NCBI GenBank assembly: GCA_034509925.1
Contig: CM067527.1
Span: forward strand, 9,684,001 to 9,748,000
Direction: 5' to 3'
DNA: 64,000 bases
Origin: Hirudinaria manillensis
Lineage: Eukaryota; Annelida; Clitellata; Hirudinida; Hirudinidae
Shown: positions 35,806 to 48,216 of the stretch, in pieces
How positions within the stretch are numbered: the stretch's first letter is position 1
Layout: each line of letters begins with the position of its first letter
Position numbers and translations under genes: made by a program
The notes under the pieces: generated by a model
The model's input: the letters and a program-made list of their open reading frames with translations, nothing else
Database searches by the model: none
What the model was told of the DNA's origin: nothing

Positions 35806-38800
35806 ATGATTTGTGTAATATCACTATTTCTGATTATGTCCTCAGCCGGAGAACAAAGTAACTTTTCAGTGTTAACTTTTCTAGTTTCTTAATTTATCAG
35901 TTTACGCTATTGAATTTATGTATTTAAACTTTTTATGTTTACAATTTATTTAAAATGTTTGACAAAAATAAATCTTTTAATTAGAACCTTTTCTCGTGCA
36001 GCCTTTGAAAAGAGTTTGATTATTGTGGACAAATCAAATGTTTATATTTTGGCTATTTGTAATGGGACGGAATTACTTAAGCAAAATCATAATATGACTG
36101 ACGATATCAAATATGTAAAGGCCAAAGCTTTTGAGGACGGTTTCGTGGTTGTTTTTGGAGGGGAAGAGTATCGTGATTTTGGATTATTATTTATTAAGCC
36201 GCATTCTTCTGTACTTCAAATCATACATTCTTGTAAGTTTTGAAAAGACTTCTTTTTCAATAAAATTTGTGACCCGTAAATCTTTAACTTTTATTTGCTG
36301 ATTAGCGATCAGTTTAAACACGACTAGTTTGTTTCCTGTCGACCAAAATGCGTTGTATAGGGCGGATACCAATGGTTTGTTGTATACATTCAGTATTTCG
36401 GATGGCCTAGAGAGGCAAGAGCCGTCACCAGATGATGGCAAATGTATGTATAATCTCAGAGGAGATTTCGAGGGAAAGTAAGCGTGGTTTTTTTTAATAA
36501 TTCCTCTTCCGAATTAAGAGAAACTGCAAAATACTTTTCATTATTTTACAATAAAATGTTAATGAATTTGATCTTTTAGCTACTTGTATTATTTGGCTGC
36601 CACTTGCGGTAAGCCAGAGGCTGAATTGTTGACTAGAAGGGATGTCTCAAATTTTGATGCAACATCAACAACTATCTCGGAAACCATTATAAAGATGGAA
36701 ATCGATGTTAGAAGTTAGTTAACATGAAACGGGTTTTTTTCTAAACGGATATGATATCGTTCTAACTTTGTCTACGCGTTTAGTTTCAGAGAATGAAATA
36801 TTTGCCATTTCCAAGGATAATGTTTTAATGAGTGGAAAATTTGATATTTCAAAACATATTGAACTGCAAGCTTTTCAAAATGTCAAGCAAAAAGTAATAG
36901 ATTTTGCCATGACTCCTTTAGCAATTTATTATATCGAAAAAAACTCTGGCAGGTGATCTTTTCCGACAATAAATTAGTTTTTCAACAATAACGCAACTTT
37001 AAAGCTGCATTTTCTCGCAAATTCGTGCTTTTTTTAATCTTAATTAACGGTCAGGTCTGAGTAAGTTATGAAAGCAGGAAATTTGGAATGCTAAATTTGG
37101 AGAAGGGCACAGGAGTTGTTGCGAAACTTATGCTTCGATATTTGAGTTGAGATGGCAGAATAAAAGCAGCTACCAAATGAAATCTAGAACTACAGATCAT
37201 GCAATAAGAAGTCAAACGTCATTGACAAAAGACAGAAAATAATACTGTTGGATCCCTGGATCCAGATAATTGAATAATTAAAATTATATTGCTGATTAAT
37301 TAATTTGGTAATTAAATAAATTGAGTGGCAATATAATTTGAGAATTAATTAATGGGTACTATTCAGAGTCTTTGGTCATGAATCTAGACAAATAGATTTA
37401 TCTCGAAAAGCAGAGCGAGAGTTAGAGAAACAGCAGATTTCAAGACTTAGACATTTGAGCATTGTACATCTTCCAAAGCCATCCGAACACTTTCAATAAA
37501 CCTGACCTTCCATATTTAGTTTGAGGACCCCGGGTTATTACATTGGTGTCAGGAGTGGTATTTAGAGTTAAAGGGTGTCCAAGAGTAACTAAGGCAAATG
37601 CTTGATTATTTGAAAAGTGAAGGATGTCGTTGTACTTGGATGAATTGTACGATTGAGACAAGAATTGAGAGATCGTGGCCTGGATGGAAAGGCACGAAAG
37701 CTGAAATACGAGAGCGACTTGGGGCATGGCTGACACAATGGCCATTACCCGGTGGAATACGAATTCGAGGATCCATTCGATAAAGAAATGGATGAATTTC
37801 GTGATTTTATGAAAAGGCCGGAGATGAGTCGAGGAGGATTATTAGGGGCGATTTGAAAGGCACAGCGGTTCCGCGTCAGGATGCCTCGTTGGTTTCGGGT
37901 GAAAACCCTACTGAGAAGGGTTATGATGGTTCTTTTGAGGAGAGTGGTGCTTCCATATTGCGAGGAACTATGAGAGGAACTCTTCAAAAATGGTCCCAAC
38001 AAAGAACAAATCATATCCGTTGTTCCAATTACAGTTTCTGGCAGCATTGAGATGGAGTCATTAGAAGACACATCTGAACACAGTGCGTGCGTGTCTCCAG
38101 AAACGCTGTGCGTGATGGCGGATTCAGAGGACCCACCGTTGGAGCCCATGGAGTCACCAGATTAGGTCGAGACGTCAGCAGGGCCCAGCGAGCTCACGGA
38201 GGTGTTAGTAGAGCAAATGGAGCCTTCGGAAGAGCCCATGGATTTACCGGCAGAGTCTGCGAAGTTATTAGTACCGCCCGAGGAGTTACCAGTGAAGCAC
38301 ACGAAGTTGATGGTGGAACAAGTAGAGTCTTCGGAACAGCCCACGGATTTACCAGCAGAGCCTGTGGAGTTCTTAGTGCATCCCGAGGAATTACTGATGA
38401 AGCACATAGAGTTACCAGTGGAACACATGGAGTTAGTACTGGAACAAATGAAGTCTTCGGGAGAGTCCATAGATTTACCAGCGGAGGTTTCGGCTCCAGT
38501 GGAGATAACAGAAGGGAGTTCTAGGGATTTCTGGAGAGTGCCTAGCGTGGAAAGTGGAACAGGTGATCCTGTAGAGAGTTTGAGATCTGGCGACATGGTG
38601 GAGCAGGAGGGTGAACTTAGAAGTGGCGGCGTTCCGCGACTGAAACTTGTGGGACACAGGATCAAAAGGGAGGAAACAGAAATCCGCAAAAAGGACAAAG
38701 CAAAAGGATCAGGGATTCGCATCCATAAGATTGTCGGAAGACAATCGGATCATATTCCTAGAGTGAAAATGAAAAGGGGAATAAATGTCTGTTCGGGACG

Positions 38801-41800
38801 AACAGATTTAAGGAGGGGCAGTGGATCCCTGGATCCAGATAACTGAAGAATAATTAAAATTATATTGCTGATTAATTAATTTAGTAATTAATTAAATTGA
38901 GTGGCAATATAATTTGAGAATTAATTAATGAGTACTATTCAGAGTCTTTGGTCATGAATCTAGACAAATAGATTTATCTCGAAAAGCAGAGCGAGAGTTA
39001 GAGAAACAGCAGATTTCAAGACTTAGACATTTGAGCATTGTACATCTTCCAAAGCCATCCGAACACTTTCAATAAACCTGACCTTCCATATTTAGTTTGA
39101 GGACTCCGGGTTATTACAATACTTTAAACTATACCATTACTATCACTTGACAATAATGTGTTGATTATTCGTGGTTATTATCTACTCCTTGCAAATTACG
39201 ATTTATGAAATTTGTAATTGTCTGAGAATTTTAAATATCAAATATCAATACTTTATGATAGCTTTGATAACTTTGAGATGAGCCATCACATCATGTTAAG
39301 ATACGTATGGCATTCAAAAAAGCGGCCTAAAAGCACATTAATTAAATTTATTAATTTATTTATAATCTTTAATTAATTTACTAATTACATTCATATATTT
39401 TTTATTTCTAATAAACTAAATCATATCATGAAGCCTTCTGAAAGTAAAAAGAACAGATGATGTCGAGTCAGTGCAAGTGTTCGAGAAAACTAAGTTCGAC
39501 AAGCCGTCTGCCATCGTATATCTAGATTGTTGGTTGTTTTTATTAACATTTCGATCTGTTCATTTATCATTCAATAATTTATGTACTTACGCGCGATGGC
39601 TTACTAGTGGCAGAGATGAAACCAGGTCGGGTCGGGTCACATTGGGTCGAGTCAGGTCGGGTTATTATACTTGGACTGTTAGAACGAACTGACAAGAAAA
39701 GAAACTGATTGACAAAAAATGCTTTAACCTATGCATGACATTTAATTTTTGCATGTCTTTATTTAACTTAGTGTGTGGAAATTATTCAATCGATTTTTCG
39801 ATTCCAAATAAGCTGAAATTTGACAAATTTATGTCTTTTTGATGATAACTCATGAATCAACTATTAATCTTAAATTTGAGTAATTTTTAAAATACGTAAC
39901 TACTATGCCACATATATTGAACACTTTTCCCTTCTAGGTACTTTGAGGCAACTAGTTTATAAAATTACAAAATACTCATGCACTCACTCGGGGCATCCAT
40001 CAGGTTGAATGTTTTGAAAGTGTGGATGTCTTTAGAGTTATATTTTCCCATTTTGAATGACTGGACCTTGTCCATTGGGGCTGTCTCTGATTCGATCGTA
40101 ACGTCGCATACTATTGCATTTTTTTCCACACTACTAATTCAGGAATTCTGATGCCTCCATTAATATTTACTCTTGGCTCTACCTTGATGGTGTGGCCATT
40201 TTTGGCCAACTTCTTTTCTAACTGGTGAACGAGATTATTTAAATTTACATTTACTTTTATTTATCCGAATTTTAACGTGCTCAATTTTATCCGAAAGGGA
40301 TGTAAAGGTACTGACAAACAATAAAAGCGGACAAACGAGGGCTATCTAGCAGACAGTTAATAGAATAAAAGAATTAAAATTTAAAAAAAAAGGAAAATTA
40401 AAGAATAAAATTAAAATGAATATCTTGGAAGACAAGAGAATATTGATAAAAATAAACGCTATTAAAGCAAATAAACAGAATTAGTACGATTGCATAAATA
40501 AGTGAGTTTTGGGTTTGGATCGGAAGGCCTCTGACGAATTTTAGGAGGAAGCGCATTCCATGTTTTAGGAGCGCTGTCATTGAAAGCCCGGTCACCCTGC
40601 CTCGCAATTCGAGATTTGCAATGACTAGGGTCCTGCTGTCAGAGGAATGGAGGTGGTGCTTGTGAATAACGCATCCAAATAATGTGGGGACATAACCTAT
40701 GGCAGTCGACTTAGTGAAGGGGAAAGGGGAGAATTGCATTAATGTTGAGGTTATAAAAGGAGGCGCTCTATAAGCTTTGAGATGATGCTAAGATTCGATA
40801 TTGGTTGGTATGATGATCGAGAGTAGATTTCTTGAGTATGGGCCGAACTACGCTGTTTTGAAAGACTGGGGAATTTGGCCCAGGAGTAAAGATTTATTGA
40901 ACAGATGCATTATGAATGGGGAACATGCGAGGCTTTCCTGAGTGAGTGTTGGATCAAGTCCCGATTGCTTGGCGGGGAGGGAATTGATGAGCTCTTGAAT
41001 CTCTCAGATGCTGGTTGGCTGAAATTGCAGTAACTCTGAATTTGTGGCGCGAGGAAGGAAATGAGGAGGCGGAGCATCACTCGTTGATGAGCGGATGTCA
41101 GCCAGCTTCTCAAGGTACTCGCGATAGACATGAGGGGCTGGAGCAGTGGAACTGTTTGTTAGGCCGGTAGCATCGCCAATGGGCCTTCCAAGAAGGTGCA
41201 CCTCTGCTATACACTTGATGTGATATTTTTGCCGCTTTTGGTGCTGAAGAGCAGCATACGAGCGAGCACAAGATCGGTTGTTCTCGGTTGCAGCATGCTT
41301 CACATATTCAGTATCAAACCATGGATGCCTATATTTACAGAGGCTTGAAGTCACTTGAGGGAGGTACCTGTCAATCGCCTCGGTGAGAGTGACATCATAG
41401 AGAACGGCCATACAATCTATGTCCATGGAAGCCCACGTGTCTGGGTCCGTCAAAAGAGAGGTACTAAGAAATCGCTCGAAAAGAGGCATGTCAAAATTCC
41501 TCCGATGTCAGATTTTGCTTGCATCCGGTATATGATGAGAGACTGGGAACATGATTTTCCATATTAAATGTTTATGGTCAGAGAGACCACCCTTCACCTT
41601 TTCTACCGTAGAATTGGGCAAATCGTCGTCGTCTCTCTCAAGGACAACATCCACAGTCGTGAGTGGGACCCTCAACAATCAGTCTGGGAATTGGGCAATA
41701 TTATTGTTTCTCTCATCTTTTCTTTTTCTGGGCATATCGGCCTCGCACTTGGTTTTTATTTCCGGATGATATCTTGAAATTCTGATATTGCTAGGAAGGG

Positions 41801-44800
41801 CTCCTGCCCTGACCTTTACGCAGTGTAAGCTTTGGGTCAGTCTTGTATGACCATCTGCAATCCAGTCATTAATTTCATCACCTTGGGTAAAAACTGGAGT
41901 CCGAATCTGTCAACCGATATGTAAAGGCTATAGATATTGTTGGATACCTAGATCCAAATAATTGCAGAATAATTAAAATTATATTGCTGATTAATTAATT
42001 TAGTAATTAATTAAATAGAGTGGCAATATAATTTGAGAATTAATTAATGGGTACTATTCAGAGTCTTTGGTCATGAATCTAGACAAATAGATTTATCTCG
42101 AAAAGCAGAGCGAGAGTTAGAGAAACAGCAGATTTCAAGACGTAGACATTAGAAGCATTGTGCATCTTCGAAGCCATCTGACAACTTTCAATAAACCTGA
42201 CCTTCTATAATTAGTTTGAGGACCCCGGGTTATTACATTGGTGTCAGGAGTGGGATTTAGAGTTAAAGGGTGTCCAAGAGTAACTAAGGTAGGAGCTTGT
42301 TTATTTGAAAAGTGAAGGATGAGGCGGTACTTGGATGAATTGAACGTGCCTCGATTGAGACAAGAATTGAGAGATCGTGGCATGGATTGGAAAGGCACGA
42401 AAGCTGAGATACGGGTGCGACTTGGGGCATGGTTGACAGAGAATGGCCATGACCCGGAGGAATACGAATTCGAGTCTGAATATAATAAGTTTCTGAGAAA
42501 GTTAGCAGAGGAGTGGAGGAGGAGTATTATGGGCGATTTGGAAAACACAGCGGTTTCGTGTCAGGATGTCTCGCTGGTTTCGGGTGAAAACTCTACTGAG
42601 AAGAGTTCTGATGTTCAAAGTACCGGCAAAGTCTGCGAAGTTATTAGTACCGCCCGAGGAGTTACCAGTGAAGCACACGAAGTTGATGGTGGAACAAGTA
42701 GAGTCTTCGGAACAGCCCACGGATTTACCAGCAGAGCCTGTGGAGTTCTTAGTGCATCCCGAGGAATTACTGATGAAGCACATAGAGTTACCAGTGGAAC
42801 ACATGGAGTTAGTACTGGAACAAATGAAGTCTTCGGGAGAGTCCATAGATTTACCAGCGGAGGTTTCGGCTCCAGTGGAGATAACAGAAGGGAGTTCTAG
42901 GGATTTCTGGAGAGTGCCTAGCGTGGAAAGTGGAACAGGTGATCCTGTAGAGAGTTTGAGATCTGGCGACGTGGTGGAGCAGGAGGGTGAACTTAGAAGT
43001 GGCGGCGTTCCGCGACTGAAACTTGTGGGACACAGGATCAAAAGGGAGGAAACAGAAATCCGCAAAAAGGACAAAGCAAAAGGATCAGGGATTCGCATCC
43101 ATAAGATTGTCGGAAGACAATCGGATCATATTCCTAGAGTGAAAATGAAAAGGGGAATAAATGTCTGTTCGGGACGAACAGATTTAAGGAGGGGCAGTTT
43201 TGGATCCCTGGATCCAGATAATTGAAGAATAATTAAAATTATATTGCTGATTAATTAATTTAGTAATTAATTAAATTGAATGGCAATATAATTTGAGAAT
43301 TAATTAATACAATACGGGTTATTACAATATGTATCGGCGGTTTTCTACTTTGATTGTCTCTTAACTGAGGGTCCATTTGACATTCTGACTTTCTATGTTC
43401 GCAGAGGATCACACTATTGTCTTTCAGAGTCTCGAGCAAGAATTCGTCCTTCTTGTGCTTGGACTGAGTCACCATTGCTGACAATCTGTTGGCTTTGATG
43501 ATCTTAACTCATTTTCTTAACTGCCACAAACTGAGTCCTGCAAATTTGACACGCATGAAAAAAAAGCGGGCGCATGTCTTTCGGAAGGCGAAACCATTGT
43601 CTGGGGACAAACCTAGCAAGGCATAATTCATTTTTGGACTAATATCAGCACCAAGATATTTGTACCTATCAAGGATGTTTATGGCCTTGATTGGTAGCTG
43701 ATTGACATCATGGTAAGAATCCGGGTTGATAATCCATGGACTAGTTTTCTTTTGCACTTCTGCTCTCAGGAACGAGCACTTTCGGGCGTTCGTAATCAGA
43801 CCTACCTTGTTAAAAACTCAACCTTTTCTAAGAGCTTTTTCATTCCAATATCCGTGAAAGATAACGGGATCAAATCATCCGCGAACGCCAAGTAGTTGCA
43901 CTTGAGAGATGGATTAACATCACCACATCTCCGATGGATGGATCCACCTCTGCCATCACCATGTCGGTAACCGCTGCGTTGAAAAGTAATGGGAACATTG
44001 GATCTCCTTATCTGGCTCTTGTATTCACTGATATGTCATGACTTAATTTGCTCCCAATTTTCGATTGAGTTGAACAGTCACGGTAGGCCTCTGAAATGTA
44101 TCTCAGCGTGAATTGCGGAGTTCCCATTCTGTGGACTGCTCTTACAATCGAATGATGAGAAATCGAATCAAATCCTTTGGTCACATCCATAAACATGAGA
44201 TTCTGTTTTTTGCTTCTGTTCCCTCCTTTATGATTGCTTTGACGAGCCATACGAGCCATCCGCTAGGCCATCTCTAATCGTGAAAGTCTTCTATCGATTT
44301 GAGAGGCCAGTATGTGAGCATTCTTCTACTCAATACACGGTAGAATAATCTCCCGATTTGATCTCACTATGATTAGTCTGAAATCCTCCGACTCGAGACT
44401 TTCTTGTTCCTTGGAATACGGATGACAATTCCTTTTTTGGGTGTATCTGGAGGATACATCCAGTGGACACCCAGAGCGTCATGTTGGTCGCAAATTCTTC
44501 CTGAGCCATTTTGTTCAGATCACACTTTCTTAAGTGGTCAAAGCCGAGAGCAGAGTCTTTCAAACCTTTTATTGCCTCAATGATTTCATCGACAGTGATC
44601 GGAATATTCATTTCATCAATAGGATCGATGGTTCCATTCAAAGGTCTGCAATCACTTTTGGAAGACATCCTCCCAATATTCGAGCATTGCTTCGTTGGTA
44701 GGAAGAACGCAATCATTCTCATAATCGCCTTTCATTTCGGACTTGGCCCTCAGACTTGGAGTTTTTCTAAACAATTGCTGGACCCTCGCAAACTGCAGCC

Positions 44801-45096
44801 TCCGGTCGTCTCTTTTTCCTCGCTCGTTTTGAATTGTGATTGATTATCATTGTTGTCAATTTATTGCTATTACAATAATAATAATAATTATCATTATTAT
44901 CGTGACCGTTGTTGTTAACGCTATCATTATTATCACTATTAGAACAAGTACAATCCTAATGAAACAATGTTGTTACATTACAGTTCCCGGCCAAGATTGT
45001 GAGGAATTTCCAAAGAGTTTCACGACGTCAATAAGATCCCATTGGTCGTTCTCTTTCGCCATGTTCCTCTTTACGTTGAAGTTATGGAAATCTTAG
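35806..45096 (+). CDS. G7: propeller-like surface protein, 319 aa
   Basis: Exons 35806-35857, 36002-36232, 36306-36477, 36580-36713, 36790-36952, 39434-39528, 44984-45096; 960 nt, one frame. Tandem paralogue of G6. Signal peptide MICVISLFLIMSSAGEQ (the first of the two ATGs of G6 is ATA here). Motifs: SLIIVDKSNVYILAICN, LFPVDQNALYRADTNGLLY, YLYYLAATCG, NEIFAISKDNVLMSGKF, IYYIEKNSG, FDKPSAIVYL. The last exon reads through the G6 stop (TGA to TGG) and ends three codons later. Intron 5 is 2.5 kb (LTR copy D) and the last intron 5.5 kb (CR1-like, R2-like and LTR copy E). Expression with such introns is possible but untested. Confidence 0.72.
37246..39118 (+). mobile_element. SAP-ORF LTR retrotransposon, copy D
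   Basis: 1873 bp in intron 5 of G7, sense orientation. LTRs 37246-37542 and 38822-39118; target duplication ATAC (37242-37245, 39119-39122). tRNA-Leu primer-binding site directly after the 5' LTR. The 3' LTR lacks the first three bases. The two LTRs differ at only a few positions. Block 1 has the empty site near 31410. Confidence 0.9.
37633..38846 (+). pseudogene. SAP-ORF of copy D, frameshifted
   Basis: A 7-bp deletion in the SAP region (near 37650) and further changes break the N-terminal half. From about 38202 the frame is open to 38846 (acidic ELP/EEL repeats, then VPRLKLVGHRIKREETEI), with the stop inside the 3' LTR. The stretch 38256-38820 is almost identical to copy E. Confidence 0.8.
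40010..40240 (-). pseudogene. R2-like restriction-type endonuclease fragment
   Basis: Minus strand: INGGIRIPELVVWKK, then, after a frameshift, IVCDVTIESETAPMDKVQSF and KMGKY, matching the (R/I)PDLV ... V.DV.I.SE ... K..KY pattern of the C-terminal nuclease of R2-type elements. Probably the 3' end of the R2-like element whose reverse transcriptase lies at 43.5-44.8 kb. Confidence 0.55.
40440..41936 (-). mobile_element. CR1/L2-like LINE remnant
   Basis: Minus-strand order: endonuclease end with the SDH motif (LSDHKHLIWKIMF, about 41560), linker with PWFDTEYVKHA (about 41310), LINSLPAKQSGLDPTLT and SLLLGQIPQSFKTA (about 40870-41000), YQPISNLSIISKL (about 40800), and the typical C-terminus RQGDRAFNDSAPKTWNALPP (about 40540-40610). 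The reverse transcriptase core between the last two is deleted. Several stops and frameshifts: dead copy. Confidence 0.75.
41938..43326 (+). mobile_element. SAP-ORF LTR retrotransposon, copy E
   Basis: 1389 bp, ATAT duplicated on both sides (41934-41937, 43327-43330). 5' LTR 41938-42237 (300 bp); 3' LTR 43198-43326 has lost about 170 internal bases. Primer-binding site TGGTGTCAGGAGTGGGATT is a full match to the 3' end of animal tRNA-Leu. It sits between the CR1-like and R2-like sequences, so it is nested in older repeats. Confidence 0.9.
42319..43225 (+). pseudogene. SAP-ORF of copy E with internal deletion
   Basis: Starts MRRYLDELNVPRLRQELRDR with an intact SAP segment and is open for about 100 codons; an internal deletion near 42628 puts the acidic repeat and basic C-terminus in another frame (open to 43225, stop in the 3' LTR). 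Confidence 0.8.
43330..44840 (-). mobile_element. R2-like reverse transcriptase remnant
   Basis: Minus strand, in order: ITVDEIIEAIKGLKDSALGF (about 44560), MFMDVTKGFDSISHHSIVRA (about 44160), GDPMFPLLFNAAV (about 43990), YLAFADDLIPL with the catalytic FADDL at 43871-43885, and ILDRYKYLGADISPKMNY (about 43640). The order and wording match R2-clade reverse transcriptases. Stops and frameshifts throughout. Lies in the last intron of G7, antisense to it. Confidence 0.75.
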
Positions 45097-46373
45097 AGAT
45101 TTTCTTGATGATAATTATTTAGTGTGATTTTCTAGTTTAATTTATTAGCTGTTGGTTTAATTTAATAAAACAAAATAAATAGCTTTTTATGAGTAAATTG
45201 ATTAAACGATCAGCCTTAAGAAAGCGCACATGCCTCCGCAGACAGACTGACCAAGAAATCCAAATTATTTCACAAAAAGCATGGTTTAATTAATGGAAGA
45301 CCATGGCGTAAATACTACTTAGATATTTTAAATAACAAATTAAATGGGGTAGTATTTGGTTGGCAATATGCTCAAGTTATTTAGAAGGTGGATGCAAATA
45401 ACGATCTGAAGACAAATTATTGATTGGAAAATTAAAAAGTTTAAAATATAATATTTTAAACCACTCCTTAATGCCTGAATTTCTCGCTTTCAGATTACAT
45501 TTGAACGTCAAAGTATCAATCAAATTAAATGGGGTAGTCTGCATTTTACTTTAATTGATGTGTAATTGGTTGAATATAATCTTGTATCGTAACAACTTAC
45601 GTAAATTTAAGCAATGATTTTGCAAATGATGGACTATATTCCTGAGTATGACAGTAATACTGTAATAATTACTTTCGATTGAAGATCCAGAAAATATCTC
45701 CGGTAGGGCAATATAATCATAAGAAAACTTGAAAAGATAAGATTGAAGACTCTGAATTTGATATAGATTTAACAAGATTTTAGTAACGAAAGTCGAGTTA
45801 GTGATAAAATTGGTAGTCAAGACGCTATATAGAACGATACTCTTGTAAAATAACATTTCCTTTACGATTAATAGAGAATAATTATATAATAGAGTGAATC
45901 TAAAAGAATATTCAAATGATAACCAGAAGCTATTGGCCATATTATGTTAACAACGTTACAAGTTAAGTTAATGGCAATGCTTTTTTAATCAATTACCTTG
46001 TTACATGTTTTGTATATTTATGCATATTGTGTATTCATTGTTACTGAATCAGAGTTTATTATGTACATTACTGTATTATGTTTAATTTACTAATTTGTCT
46101 AATTCACATATATTAACTAAGCATACATTTCGAGATGCCAGATTGTAATATCAACCGATTTGCTGATGTGAACTATAAAAATATACAAATTATGTGAATC
46201 ACACCGACTATGAATAGTTGGGTCAATATTATCTAAAGTTTATTCGCTAATTCATAGGAGTTATTACAGGCTGTTACATCGCTGTTACATAATAGTAGCT
46301 TAAATGCCTTACAAAAGTTTACAATAAAATATATAAATGTTTGGATTGATATTTTAATAAACGATCAATACAA
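45097..46373. other. 3' end of duplicated block 2 and spacer
   Basis: 45110-45960 matches 34060-34780. AATAAA at about 45162-45178 would serve G7. The remainder is AT-rich without a gene. Confidence 0.6.
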
Positions 46374-46645
46374 TCTATATAAATAAAAACTGTAACTGTT
46401 TGTACGTAATCAATGTTATCTGAAAGTTCTTAACCAATTGATTTGAAATTTTGAAACAACATAGTACTCGATTAAACTAGTATTTTTATATAGGTTTCAT
46501 ATAAATGTCATTAAACTTTAATAATTCATTTTGGCTTGATTCCTATAGAAACTGTCTCAGTAAAACATCAAACTAAGCATTGTGAAATTATAAAAAATAA
46601 ATTAAAGTTTGCAAAAGTCGTTTTTTGGCATTTTGAAAAGAAATT

Positions 46646-47105
46646 ATGCCAATATCAAGAAGCGCCAAGAAGGCCAATTGCGAAATCAGAATTGCGGCCG
46701 AACTTCTTGGGTTTCACCTGTGCGAAAGTTGTTTAAATGCAAGCGAGGACTGTCTAAAGATATTTGTTGAAGGACATTCAAAGGACACGAAAGACCGGTT
46801 GAAAAGTCTTAATAAAGATATCGAAGAATTAGAGACCAATGAAAGCAAATAAATGTTCTGCGACAAAACTTGAAGAAATTAAACTCTTCGTCCAAAAGCT
46901 GGAAGAAAGTGGAGAAGGAACAAAACAATGGAGCAGTTTGTTTCAAAACAAAGTTGAAACTCTCATAACTGATATAGGAAAAGTTCAGAGTTCAACAAAA
47001 TTAACATTTATTAACACGAAATCCAAGATTGAAAACAATGATAATAGACAAAGGACAAAAAAAAAGAACATCATAATTGGTCTCCACCACAGTTACAGGA
47101 TATGA
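46646..47105 (+). pseudogene. Unidentified coding-like stretch inside the Helitron
   Basis: Two overlapping open frames (46646-46852 and 46839-47105) with Lys/Glu-rich, coiled-coil-like composition (LKSLNKDIEELETNESK; KLEEIKLFVQKLEESGEG). They may be one frameshifted ORF. I do not recognise it as Rep or helicase; it may be captured host sequence. Confidence 0.3.
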
Positions 47106-47469
47106 TGGATATATATGTATATATACATATAGCAAGATCGACAGAAGATGGAGGCAATTTAGCAGTAATACAAATGCCAAATTATCGAATTTCGTTGCCT
47201 CATAATTTCTGTAATTTAGTGACGTCAAAAGAATTGGTTGAAAAATTATTCCAATTATAAGAATCATGATTGGCTGAGTGAACGAGCTGTTCTTGAGGCC
47301 TAGAACCGAACAATATTAATCAATATAATATATATAATCAATATTAATCCTTATAATATTCAAAGTGAGATATTCACGTAGACGTCTATTGACACTGTTG
47401 TGGAAGCAGATGAAGCGGTTAAATATCCAACATAATTTTTTAATTCAATCGATCTGCCAGGGATTCCAC

Positions 47470-47880
47470 CGTAGATACTGCAACTGAAAGTCGGCGTGCC
47501 ATGTTGCGTAATTTCAACCAACCAAAGCTTTGTAACGGCACGCGGCTTGCAGTAAAAACATTAATGAGCAATAAGTACTAGAGGAAATGATCTTGATAGG
47601 ACTTATGAAAAGTGAAGATATATTTATTTTTCGCATTCCTATGATTCCAACAGATGTGCCATTTCAATTTAAGACTACAATTCCCAAATCGATTGGCATT
47701 TGCAATCACAAAAAACATGGACATGGACAATCTTTAGAGTTGTATGGTTTAGATCTAGGCACAGATCGCTTCTCGCATGGACAGTTATATGTTGCGTTTT
47801 CTAGAATCGGCAAAGCTGCTAATGTCTATATTTATACAGAGAACCGAACAACTAGAAATATCGTAACCCTCAAGCATTGT
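47470..47880 (+). pseudogene. Helitron Pif1-like helicase, C-terminal fragment
   Basis: LKVGVP, then in another frame MLRNFNQPKLCNGTRLAV, then RIPMIPTDVPFQFK and DRFSHGQLYVAFSRIGKAAN. These are the last conserved motifs of Helitron helicases. One frameshift near 47490; the frame then runs on past the element end to 48057. Confidence 0.85.
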
Positions 47881-48216
47881 GAAATCGTAACAAATAAACA
47901 TATTAGAAAATATGTGCTAAATTTCTTTCTTTTAAAATTAATTAGATTGAGCCACAGCAACGCGTGGCTGGATACCGCTAGTCTTAATATAAATCTATGT
48001 AATTTCTACAAAGTTGATCAAACGCAGCTCTTTAGAACTACGTCAGCTAGTTCCTAACTTAAATAACGTAGTAAACCGAATTACTTTAGATCCTTTTGTT
48101 GTGCAATCGTTTAAGCGATAATGTTATGATTGTACTTGAAATTGCAATATAATAAGCTGATAATTCACTGATACTTCAACAAAAACAATGCTAATAATGG
48201 CAGACGGAACGCTACC

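Larger units (their letters stand above)
35590..45960. repeat. Duplicated block 2 (contains G7)
   Basis: Partner of 29380-34780, expanded from about 5.4 to 10.4 kb mainly by LTR copies D and E and R2-like/CR1-like sequences. Confidence 0.8.
46374..47981 (+). mobile_element. Helitron, deletion derivative
   Basis: 5' end TCTATATAAATAAAAACTGT preceded by A; 3' end is a hairpin (GCCAC-AGCAACGC-GTGGC, 47951-47968) 9 bp before CTAG, followed by T. This is the terminal structure of animal Helitrons, which insert between A and T. 1608 bp, with only the C-terminal part of the Pif1-type helicase left, so it cannot move itself. Confidence 0.88.

Noticed and set aside
38087-38722. ORFs on both strands (GVTSEAHEV-type and SSTNSMCSTGNS-type repeats), also at 42319-43098
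   Set aside because: Other-frame shadows of the repetitive SAP-element ORF. The true frame is the one continuous with the SAP domain in copy A.
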